Shown here piece after piece: positions 1-5,125 of a DNA stretch of 6,687 bases. The notes below the pieces were generated by a model. The model had not been told where the DNA came from and made no database searches. It was given only the letters and a program-made list of their open reading frames with translations. A program made the position numbers and the translations under genes. The first letter of the stretch is position 1; every line of letters begins with the position of its first letter. This DNA is from Nitrolancea sp040255925 (GTDB lineage: Bacteria > Chloroflexota > Chloroflexia > Thermomicrobiales > Thermomicrobiaceae): the NCBI GenBank assembly GCA_040255925.1, contig JBDZVX010000130.1:1-6687 (forward strand), written 5' to 3'.

Positions 1-982
1 GACAGGTTATCCCGGCGGCGGCGGAAAGCGGGTTGGCGTTGTAGGTGCCGGGATGGGCGACTTTCCTCGTCTGATTCCAGCCCGGCTCGTCGCGAAACGC
101 GAGCAGCGCCATGATCTCGGCCCGGCCGCCGACAGCACCGCCGGGGAGTCCCCCGGCCAGAATCTTGGCCATCGTCGTCAGGTCGGGCGTCACACCGGTC
201 GCTTCCTGCTTGCCGCCCGGCGCCCAGCGGAAGCCGCTGATCACTTCATCGAAGATCAGGACCACGCCGTGACGCTCCGTGATCTCGCGGAGCTCCTGGA
301 GGAAGCCATCTGGAACCGGGATTGCCGCCCAGGAGGCGCCGCTTGGTTCCAGGATCACCCCGGCGATCTCACCCGAAGTGAGCTGCTGGTCGACGAACGC
401 GAGATCGTTCACCGGCGCGACGACTACGCTGTCGAAGACGGCTTGCGGGATACCCGGCGAGGTTGGGCGGTCGAACGGCACTTTCTCTCCCGGCACGGCA
501 TAGTCCTGCCAGCCATGGAAATGTCCGGCGAATTTCAGGATCTTCTCCCGGCCGGTGTAGGCGCGGGCCAGGCGCATCGCCAGCAGCGTCGCTTCGGTGC
601 CGGATGAGGTGAACTCCACCTGATCGACCGATGGCACCAGCCGCCGGACTCGTTCTCCCCATCCAATCTCGACTTCGTGGCTGGCGCCATAGTGCGTACC
701 ACGCTGGAGCTGGCTGGAGACCGCCTCAACGATCTTGGGATGGCAGTGCCCGAGAAGCAGGGCTCCGTGCCCCATCGCGTAGTCGATGATCTCGTGGCCG
801 TCAACGTCGTACTTTTTCGAGCCGCTGGCCTGGCTGACGTAGAGCGGGAAGGGTTTCATGTGGCGCACGTCGTGAGTGATCCCGCCGGGGATTGCCGCGA
901 TTGCCCGCTCGAAGCGCTCCAACGATCCGCGGTGCTCCTCGATGAATTCCTGTTCGATCGTCTTCGTTCGTTGCATCGTCAT
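1..982 (-). CDS. Class III PLP-dependent aminotransferase, glutamate-1-semialdehyde 2,1-aminomutase-like (3' end missing)
   Basis: The frame is open from the ATG at 982 to the left edge, giving 327 residues; the C-terminal part is outside the window. Visible fold-type I aminotransferase marks, in order: GHGALLLGHCHP (71-82); SSGTEA (126-131), the PLP-phosphate loop; HFHGW (154-158); IFDEVISGF (243-251), whose Asp245 should contact the PLP pyridine nitrogen; MAKILAGGLPGGAVGG (271-286), with Lys273 as the expected Schiff-base lysine; and HPGTYNANPL (310-319), typical of the GSA-aminomutase branch. Cytosolic. Canonical HemL usually reads YHGHSD where this protein has HFHGW, so I regard it as a HemL-like paralogue of unknown substrate rather than certain HemL. 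AAGGA lies 8 nt before the ATG at 982, which favours it over the in-frame ATG two codons later (976). Codon use is GC-rich, as expected for host DNA. Confidence 0.9.
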   Translation of the reverse strand, partial: MTMQRTKTIEQEFIEEHRGSLERFERAIAAIPGGITHDVRHMKPFPLYVSQASGSKKYDVDGHEIIDYAMGHGALLLGHCHPKIVEAVSSQLQRGTHYGASHEVEIGWGERVRRLVPSVDQVEFTSSGTEATLLAMRLARAYTGREKILKFAGHFHGWQDYAVPGEKVPFDRPTSPGIPQAVFDSVVVAPVNDLAFVDQQLTSGEIAGVILEPSGASWAAIPVPDGFLQELREITERHGVVLIFDEVISGFRWAPGGKQEATGVTPDLTTMAKILAGGLPGGAVGGRAEIMALLAFRDEPGWNQTRKVAHPGTYNANPLSAAAGITC

Positions 983-1291
983 CCGTCGTTTCCTTCGCTG
1001 GCGTGTCCCCCTCGCGCATGGGCAGTCGCCCATGACCAGATCTTAATCTGGATTATACCGGCCCATCACCGCTTATTCCGGGTCAACGGCAATCGTCCGA
1101 ATCGACGCGGATTTTCTGGTATCCCCATTGCGGACTATTCCGAGTCAGGGGTGCTATCGCGTGCCCCGCCGGTGTCCAGGGCGTGTCCACGGGGGTGGGG
1201 AGCAGGCCGGATTAGTCGACAGCAAACGTGAGTAGACTATCTTGAGTTGAACGTGTAAACGGGGGCGTCGGCATACCGTATGGAATACAGG
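983..1291. other. Intergenic region between PIN toxin gene and aminotransferase gene
   Basis: This 309-nt gap holds the candidate aminotransferase promoter (1036-1080) and, close to the end of the PIN gene, a short palindrome CATAC-C-GTATG (1272-1282). No stem followed by a T-run was found after the PIN gene on the minus strand, so readthrough into the aminotransferase gene is possible. An open plus-strand frame crosses part of the gap, but it also runs antisense through the aminotransferase gene and shows no family resemblance. GC content falls at the right end of this gap. Confidence 0.5.
1036..1080 (-). promoter_or_regulatory. Candidate promoter with palindromic operator for the aminotransferase gene
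   Basis: Read on the minus strand, a perfect TATAAT lies at 1057-1052. It is followed immediately by the inverted repeat CCAGAT-TAAG-ATCTGG (1051-1036), which would cover the transcription start, about 63 nt upstream of the ATG. At 17-nt spacing the -35 position reads CGGAAT, a poor match, so the promoter may need an activator or may be weak. The position of the palindrome suits a repressor site. This rests on motif reading only. Confidence 0.35.
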
Positions 1292-1903
1292 TTAGCAAGC
1301 CAAGCCGGCTGGGAGAATCCTAAGTTTGCTAATATTCACCGTAGTTTGACTTGACTGAATATGCTGTACAAATCGAGGAACATGAACTGCGAGTTTGCCG
1401 AGAACCTCATCAGGTGTCATCGGAGGATTGTTCAAGACACCAGCCTGATCCCTAATGATATCAACGAATATAGATCCGTTTGAATCCAGGAGCTCAAGCA
1501 GGAATTGGTCTGGGGTTAAAGCTTGAATGTCGTGCGGGGCTAGATCTTCGCCCTGAAAGTGCCTGACGTTTTGGGTCACGATGAACTCTGCCTGCGAACG
1601 GACGGCTGCGGCTAACACATGTCGATCCTTAGCATCGTTTGTTAACCTAGGTACTAGCGCGTCGATGTCGCGAACCGTAGCGTCTGGAAACAATTCGCGC
1701 ATCCAAGTAATAAGCCTCGCGCCGTCACCCTTGACCTTTCCTGTTTCGAATGTCCGCTTGACCTCATTGAGAATATTGTCGCTCCAGCGGGGTGTGTAGA
1801 GATCGGCGCTTGCTGCGCGTAGCAGGAGGCTTCTAAGTGATCCAGGGACAAGGACACAAGCATCGAGCACAGCAGTCGCCCGCGCGGGCATGTACGGAGG
1901 CAA
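1292..1903 (-). CDS. PIN-domain ribonuclease toxin, VapC-like (VapC50 type)
   Basis: A 203-residue PIN-domain protein, expected to be a Mg2+-dependent RNase and the toxin of a type II toxin-antitoxin pair. Visible active-site acids: Asp14 in AVLDACVLVPGSL, Glu47 in SDNILNEVKR, and Asp93 in NDAKDRHVLAAA. The fourth position lies in IVTQNVRHF (108-116), where relatives normally have an NxRDF-type motif; here the Asp is replaced by His115. After the PIN core, PDQFLLELL (131-139) and a helical tail to residue 203 match the longer PIN toxins that pair with excisionase-like antitoxins. The start is ambiguous. TTG at 1903 has GGTGAT just upstream in good register with the 16S tail. The in-frame ATG at 1891 gives a 199-residue protein whose first Asp is residue 10, which is usual for the family. 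The gene lies 10 nt after the antitoxin stop, so the two are co-transcribed. Codon use is less GC-biased than in the flanking metabolic genes. Confidence 0.85.
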   Translation of the reverse strand: MPPYMPARATAVLDACVLVPGSLRSLLLRAASADLYTPRWSDNILNEVKRTFETGKVKGDGARLITWMRELFPDATVRDIDALVPRLTNDAKDRHVLAAAVRSQAEFIVTQNVRHFQGEDLAPHDIQALTPDQFLLELLDSNGSIFVDIIRDQAGVLNNPPMTPDEVLGKLAVHVPRFVQHIQSSQTTVNISKLRILPAGLAC

Positions 1904-1913
1904 TCATCACCGC

Positions 1914-2363
1914 CTATGAATATTCGCCCATCTCTTGACTCATTCGATCCATTTGGGCCAGCATTTCCTTCCGACGAGCATACCGTCTCTCTTTATAGCA
2001 CATTAGGTCGGAAAATCTAACCCTACGATGGCGACCCACCCTTCTGAAGGGTATCTCGCCATTTTCAAGCAACTGCACAATATGAGGCCGAGACACATTC
2101 AAGAGATCGGCGGCCTGCTGAGTCGTTAGCTCCACTTCTTCCGGAATGACTGCAACTGCGTGCCCTTCCATCAACAGATGTACGACTTGCTGAAGTACAT
2201 CAGCTAAGGACTGAGGCAACGGAATTAGTTCACCGTCTAACAAGAGGCCTGTTGATGCTCCCGGCACTTGGTTACCCAACAATTGATCGATCCTAGTCAA
2301 GGCTGGTCGCTCGTCATCGTCTGCTTTAAATCGGCGTGGGTCTCGCAAGGCATCGGCGCCCAT
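1914..2363 (-). CDS. Excisionase-family HTH antitoxin, VapB50-like
   Basis: A 149-residue protein with a MerR/excisionase-type winged helix-turn-helix at about 79-122. The family core is plain: LTTQQAADLLNVSRPHIVQL (79-98), then LENGEIPFRRVGRHRRVRFSD (99-119). The N-terminal 75 residues probably form a helical dimerisation or linker part. The basic C-terminal tail (YKERRYARRKEM onward, 123-149) is the likely toxin-binding segment. In this family an excisionase-like protein encoded just before a PIN toxin acts as antitoxin and autorepressor; the M. tuberculosis VapB50/VapC50 pair, whose antitoxin was first annotated as a possible excisionase, is the precedent I recall. It is not expected to be a true phage excisionase, since no integrase is nearby. 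The ATG at 2363 has a strong GGGGAG Shine-Dalgarno 6 nt upstream. The gene is first in a two-gene minus-strand operon and is probably controlled by the palindromes at 2450-2521. Confidence 0.87.
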   Translation of the reverse strand: MGADALRDPRRFKADDDERPALTRIDQLLGNQVPGASTGLLLDGELIPLPQSLADVLQQVVHLLMEGHAVAVIPEEVELTTQQAADLLNVSRPHIVQLLENGEIPFRRVGRHRRVRFSDLMCYKERRYARRKEMLAQMDRMSQEMGEYS

Positions 2364-2449
2364 TGCTATCTCCCCTTCGGTTCCCGCTCGTTATCGCCAC
2401 CAAGACTCTGTTTGTAAACGCAATAAACGCAAGAGCCGTGCTATCGTTA

Positions 2450-2461
2450 CACGAATTCGTG
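2450..2461. repeat. Perfect 12-bp palindrome CACGAATTCGTG
   Basis: Two-fold symmetric without mismatch. It lies between the proposed -35 and -10 of the antitoxin gene, a classic repressor position. The antitoxin is the natural candidate to bind it. Confidence 0.5.
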
Positions 2462-2486
2462 CTGACGTCAAGGTTCTTTGACAACT

Positions 2487-2504
2487 GGTACACGGTGGTG
2501 TACC
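2487..2504. repeat. 18-bp inverted repeat with 7-bp arms, candidate operator
   Basis: GGTACAC and GTGTACC are exact reverse complements around a 4-nt centre (GGTG). With 7-bp arms it is, with the widely spaced 7-bp repeat at 2961-2995, among the strongest symmetric elements I found. It lies about 125 nt upstream of the antitoxin start, 3 nt from a second, weaker inverted repeat at 2508-2521. The short loop and lack of a T-run speak against a terminator and favour a protein-binding site. Confidence 0.5.
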
Positions 2505-2617
2505 TCCATACTATCAAGTATAAGTTCATGGACGACTGAAGACTTAGTAGCCTTAGATGTAGCCCCACTGCGGAATTTTCATGTAACGACATAAACGGGC
2601 GAGCACGCCTCACTTTT

Positions 2618-2845
2618 CTACGAATACGGCTGCTTCTCGGTTGGGGCATCCGGCAGTGTCGACCGATAGAAGGCGTCCAGTGCGTCCAGCACCTCCTGCA
2701 GCTCCTTGATCGCCCGGCTGCCTACAATCATGTTCGTGCCATGGCTTCGGCTATTCGGCCTGGCTGACAGGCACATCCCATGAGCAGCACGGGCGAGGTG
2801 ACGCGCGAGCCGGAGCTCCTCCCGGTGGATGGCTTCTTCTGACGT
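2618..2845 (-). pseudogene. Small 75-codon reading frame with ACG in place of the start codon; possible decayed small gene
   Basis: Not a family I recognise. On the minus strand AGGGAGG (2858-2852) is followed, 6 nt later, by ACG TCA GAA GAA GCC ATC, and the frame runs on for 75 codons to TAG at 2620-2618. If the ACG were ATG this would be an ordinary small gene beginning MSEEAIHREE. The product would be mostly helical, with EELRLARHLARAAH (10-23) and AIKELQEVLDALDAFY (45-60) as amphipathic helices. Third codon positions are mainly G or C, like the host genes and unlike the AT-richer neighbours. In-frame ATGs at 2776 (52 residues) and 2731 (37 residues) lack an obvious ribosome site. The frame is open further upstream to a TAG at 2896-2894 but has no ATG, GTG or TTG there. 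It may be a remnant, a gene using a near-cognate start, or chance; the Shine-Dalgarno and codon pattern favour one of the first two. Confidence 0.35.
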
Positions 2846-2960
2846 TGGGCACCTCCCTACGCTGGGGGCTGCGCCGGAGGGGATGGGGAATGGCTAGGCG
2901 AGGAGGGACGAGGGAGTAGGCCGGGCTCGTACCGGACCGTTCTCCGTTTTCTCATTTTCA

Positions 2961-3011
2961 CTGGAATGATCCTGATTTCCCGGTGCATATTCCAGAATAC
3001 TCGATTACAAT
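2961..3011 (+). promoter_or_regulatory. Candidate promoter and operator for the A-B-C operon
   Basis: TACAAT at 3006-3011 matches the -10 consensus at five of six positions, about 55 nt before the ATG of gene A. The -35 position (2983-2988, GTGCAT) is weak. CTGGAAT (2961-2967) and ATTCCAG (2989-2995) form a widely spaced 7-bp inverted repeat, and the right arm is itself part of TATTC-CA-GAATA (2988-2999), set between -35 and -10. A further palindrome ACGCT-GA-AGCGT (3024-3035) lies in the presumed leader. The layout suggests a repressed or otherwise regulated promoter. Inferred by eye. Confidence 0.35.
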
Positions 3012-3066
3012 GGTCCTAATTGTACGCTGAAGCGTGCCCGGTGAATCTGCGATCGAGAGGATTCAA

Positions 3067-3714
3067 ATGCCGGTGGAGCAACCACCTGTTGAGTTCATAC
3101 GCCTAAACTTAGCTCGCAAATATGTATGGAGACTTGGATTCTCTTGGGAGATCGAGCTGACGCCGGAGATCACAAGTCTGTTCGCTGACCATGATGATCT
3201 TAACACGCCCTTCTTCCATGTCACGAAATATCGTCGTAGCGGTCAGATTCATGTCCTGGTGGAAAGGGCATATCGCCAACCGCGGGAACCGAATCGAGTG
3301 CTGATGAGTGCGGAGTATTCTATCCGCAAGCGCACCCCTGGGGAACGTGTCCCGAAGGATTTGCGAAGCAATCAGAGCATAGCCGCTCGGCTCTCGTCGC
3401 AGGATCGTGCGTATAGTCTAAGCTGTAACGTACACTTTGTATATGATGATGATGTTGCTCCTGTAATCAATACCGTAATGCCACTTCCCATCAATTCGGT
3501 GGGTGACGAAAAACTAGAGATCCAAGGCGTTACAGGAGTCAAGTTAGCGGATGATGAGGATCGAAAATCGCTCTACGAGTTTGGCATATTTCGGGTTCGA
3601 GATCGATCCACGCACCTTATTATAGAGTTTCAGTATCAAAGCGTAATTGCCACCGATACACCACAAGTGGTCATGGATCTGGCTACAACGTTCTTACGGG
3701 ATCTGGTGATTTAG
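3067..3714 (+). CDS. Hypothetical protein A of three-gene accessory operon
   Basis: A 215-residue protein that I do not recognise. The ATG at 3067 is chosen because GAGAGG lies 6 nt upstream; the longer frame from GTG at 3034 has no ribosome site and would overlap the leader palindrome. No signal peptide or membrane segment is seen. The sequence looks like a soluble alpha/beta domain with several likely beta strands: FSWEIEL (25-31), FFHVTKY (49-55), QIHVLVERAY (60-69), YSLSCNVHFVY (116-126), EFGIFRVR and STHLIIEFQYQS, ending with a helix VVMDLATTFLRDL (201-213). No catalytic motif stands out. It is the first gene of a plus-strand operon; gene B follows after 26 nt. Codons such as TTA, CTA, ATA and AGA are common, unlike the flanking metabolic genes, which suggests acquired DNA. 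It could be a regulatory, immunity or structural partner of B and C. Confidence 0.75.
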   Translation: MPVEQPPVEFIRLNLARKYVWRLGFSWEIELTPEITSLFADHDDLNTPFFHVTKYRRSGQIHVLVERAYRQPREPNRVLMSAEYSIRKRTPGERVPKDLRSNQSIAARLSSQDRAYSLSCNVHFVYDDDVAPVINTVMPLPINSVGDEKLEIQGVTGVKLADDEDRKSLYEFGIFRVRDRSTHLIIEFQYQSVIATDTPQVVMDLATTFLRDLVI

Positions 3715-3740
3715 CGGGACTTAGGTCGAGAGAAGGCGGC

Positions 3741-4532
3741 ATGAAACTTCTCCAGCGGGATGGACTTAAATTCGAGCAAAACGACCGCGCGGGGATCTCT
3801 TTATACAATCCGTCGCCAAAGCTCCCCCCAGCATTTTATCTGGAAGATCCCGAGCCGGAGGACTCTTGGTTTCATGAGGGCACGGATCGTGCTCAGGCAC
3901 CACATGATGACTTATATAACTGGCCCGCTGCTCATCTCGTCCGTAGCGAGCGGGGCGAGACCAATGAGCAAGAATCTCTTCGTAAGACTCTGCTCTGGTT
4001 TCGGGATTTTATGAACTTAATGTCCCGGAGACCGAGACAAGCCAGCAAGATTATTGCTACTTTGCTCGGCGTCTTCTTTCCTGGAATCATGGATATGCCT
4101 AATCGCGCTGACAGAGAACAGAACATCTCCCTTTATGGATTCTTAATTCCAGCACGCATGCGCGGACTAATCGATGCTATTCACGGTTCCCGGGAGATTC
4201 TGTCTCTCGAAGAGAACTGGGATGGGGATGGGGCGCTTCGATGTTCAGAAGCGACGTGGAACCGCGCAGTAGGGTTTTTGGCCAGGAATAGTTCACAGCT
4301 ATGGGAATCCACGCGCATTATACCAGCGACACCATATATTGAGCCCGTGCCGGATGGATCGATTCACCTGGACTGGATGCTCGAACATAAGGAGCTCTTA
4401 ATCACAATACCAGCGTCCCTCGACGAACTGATATCGTATTATGGAGACGATGGCAATGGAGGGAAGCAGGTAAAAGGAACTATGGATTTGGAAGACCGAA
4501 ACGATTGGCTGTTGCTTTGGCTGATGTCATGA
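3741..4532 (+). CDS. Hypothetical protein B with C-terminal NWDGxGA / DGxIxLxW domain
   Basis: A 263-residue protein of unknown function. The ATG at 3741 has AGAAGG 4 nt upstream. The N-terminal part (1-75) is polar and proline/acidic-rich, with no clear fold. Residues 78-117 are helical, with a hydrophobic patch IIATLLGVFFPGIM (104-117) too short and isolated to be a confident membrane segment. The C-terminal part (about 150-250) is the recognisable unit: LEENWDGDGA (156-165), a helix ATWNRAVGFL (171-180), PDGSIHLDWMLEHKELLITI (204-223), then ISYYGDDGNG (231-240) and a final Gly246. I have the impression that this pattern (NWDGxGA, DGGIxLEW, strand, SYY) recurs in uncharacterised bacterial proteins in accessory regions, but I know of no assigned activity. 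The stop codon overlaps the start of gene C (ATGA), so C is likely translationally coupled and the two products may form a complex. AT-richer codon use matches gene A. Confidence 0.8.
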   Translation: MKLLQRDGLKFEQNDRAGISLYNPSPKLPPAFYLEDPEPEDSWFHEGTDRAQAPHDDLYNWPAAHLVRSERGETNEQESLRKTLLWFRDFMNLMSRRPRQASKIIATLLGVFFPGIMDMPNRADREQNISLYGFLIPARMRGLIDAIHGSREILSLEENWDGDGALRCSEATWNRAVGFLARNSSQLWESTRIIPATPYIEPVPDGSIHLDWMLEHKELLITIPASLDELISYYGDDGNGGKQVKGTMDLEDRNDWLLLWLMS

Positions 4533-4948
4533 CTGAACAATGGGCTTCCGAGGTTATCCCGGACGGAGAAAAGCTGTTTAGGTTCATCCACAAATGCCAT
4601 TTCAGTAAGTACATAGCTACGGGAACTGTAAATTCAGGTGCGTTCAAAAATCATTTGGATCGTCCCGAATCTGGTATGTCAACGGACTGGTGCAAGTATT
4701 GTTCTAGTCCGGAGGAAACGCGGAATCGTTCAAAAAACCCTCCGGACTATGGGGTGGTCGAATTGGATGTCCGTTTAATTCGAGCGATGCATCAAGGAAG
4801 TACGTTAGTACAACAGACAGTAGAGCACACGCCAATATACCCAGATAACCGTGCACATACCGATGTTTTTGGGAAAAAGGATGCGGAGGCACTGCGTTGG
4901 TTCCAACGCCACTGCCGAGTTGTCAGCACCCCTGATTCTCTAAAATAG
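4529..4948 (+). CDS. Hypothetical protein C, coupled to gene B
   Basis: A 139-residue protein of unknown function. The ATG at 4529 overlaps the TGA of gene B as ATGA, which decides the start; an earlier in-frame TTG at 4505 lies inside gene B without support. Segments that look conserved are KLFRFIHKCHF (15-25), TVNSGAFKNH (33-42), STDWCKY (51-57), YGVVELDVRLIRAM (74-87), and TVEHTPIYPDNRAHTDVFGKK (97-117). Invariant-looking polar residues (His21, His24, Ser36, Asp53, Tyr57, His100, Asn107, His110) could form an active site or a metal site, but no known nuclease motif such as HNH, PD-(D/E)XK or PIN can be traced. It is small, soluble and histidine-rich. As the last gene of the operon, tied to B, it could be an effector or partner subunit. 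That is inference from layout only. Confidence 0.8.
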   Translation: MTEQWASEVIPDGEKLFRFIHKCHFSKYIATGTVNSGAFKNHLDRPESGMSTDWCKYCSSPEETRNRSKNPPDYGVVELDVRLIRAMHQGSTLVQQTVEHTPIYPDNRAHTDVFGKKDAEALRWFQRHCRVVSTPDSLK

Positions 4949-5125
4949 CCAGCACCTCCCTGTCAAGTGTCATAAGTCTTGATTAGCCGTGGCCGGCATG
5001 CCGGTGTCGAGGTGACCACTCCGGCGACGGAGCTGGGATCGGTCCTGCTACACTTCGCGCCGGAAGGGCTTCGCCGTGGCTATCCTGGCGTTTCAGCGCA
5101 GCCGGACAATGGTGGTGGGCGGTTC
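4949..5125. other. Junction between accessory operon and pabB
   Basis: Base composition changes from AT-richer to GC-rich at about 4950-4985. A weak inverted repeat TCAAG-N10-CTTGA (4963-4967, 4978-4982) follows the stop of gene C; it has no T-run, so it is not a convincing terminator. The pabB reading frame is open back to a TTG at 4979, but this extension has no ribosome site and is probably leader. No clear -35/-10 pair for pabB was found. Confidence 0.4.

Larger units (their letters stand above)
2443..2522 (-). promoter_or_regulatory. Candidate vapBC promoter/operator region with stacked palindromes
   Basis: Two promoter readings are possible on the minus strand. The proximal one is TTGACG (2471-2466), a 17-nt spacer, then AACGAT (2448-2443) with an upstream TGT that gives an extended -10. 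The distal one is TATACT (2522-2517) with a poor -35. The perfect 12-bp palindrome CACGAATTCGTG (2450-2461) fills the spacer of the proximal promoter. The inverted repeat GGTACAC-GGTG-GTGTACC (2487-2504) would lie just after the start site of the distal one. ATACT-ATCA-AGTAT (2508-2521) is also present. Such an arrangement is expected for an antitoxin that represses its own operon. Promoter assignment is by eye. Confidence 0.4.
2364..3066. other. Long intergenic region between the divergent vapBC and A-B-C operons
   Basis: This gap holds, in order: the vapBC control region (2443-2522); about 100 nt of AT-richer sequence in which I see nothing clear; the small minus-strand frame with an ACG start (2618-2845); a purine-rich GC-rich stretch (about 2880-2930); and the candidate promoter of the plus-strand operon (2961-3011). 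GC content rises near 2640 and falls again near 2940. No transposase fragment or tRNA was seen. Confidence 0.5.

Noticed and set aside
677..1231. 184-codon plus-strand frame antisense to the aminotransferase gene
   Set aside because: Long antisense frames are common opposite GC-rich genes; the minus strand has a clear enzyme there.
1914..2363. Excisionase-type protein as evidence for an integrated phage
   Set aside because: It is directly paired with a PIN toxin and no integrase, phage genes or att repeats are seen; antitoxins of this type share the fold.
2463..2470. TGACGTCA, identical to the eukaryotic CRE site
   Set aside because: An 8-bp palindrome is not significant alone and the context is bacterial; kept only as part of the palindrome cluster.
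2478..2506. Perfect TTGACA on the plus strand as a promoter -35
   Set aside because: At 16-18 nt spacing no -10-like hexamer is found (TACCTC region), and no plus-strand gene begins downstream for more than 500 nt.
2336..2539. 67-codon plus-strand frame over the antitoxin start and promoter
   Set aside because: It is antisense to the antitoxin start, has no ribosome site of note and reads through the operator palindromes.
2326..2649. 107-codon minus-strand frame across the vapBC control region
   Set aside because: It overlaps the antitoxin start and the palindromes in another frame, has no family resemblance, and its start lies inside the small GC-rich frame.
2930..2960. CGGA-CCGTTC-TCCG followed by TTTTCTCATTTT as a plus-strand terminator
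   Set aside because: The stem is only 4 bp and no plus-strand gene ends upstream.
2686..4959. 11-bp direct repeat CCAGCACCTCC at 2686-2696 and 4949-4959 flanking the A-B-C block, as possible target-site duplication or att sites
   Set aside because: Several exact 11-mer pairs are expected by chance in a window this long, the flanks do not continue the match, and no integrase or transposase is present.
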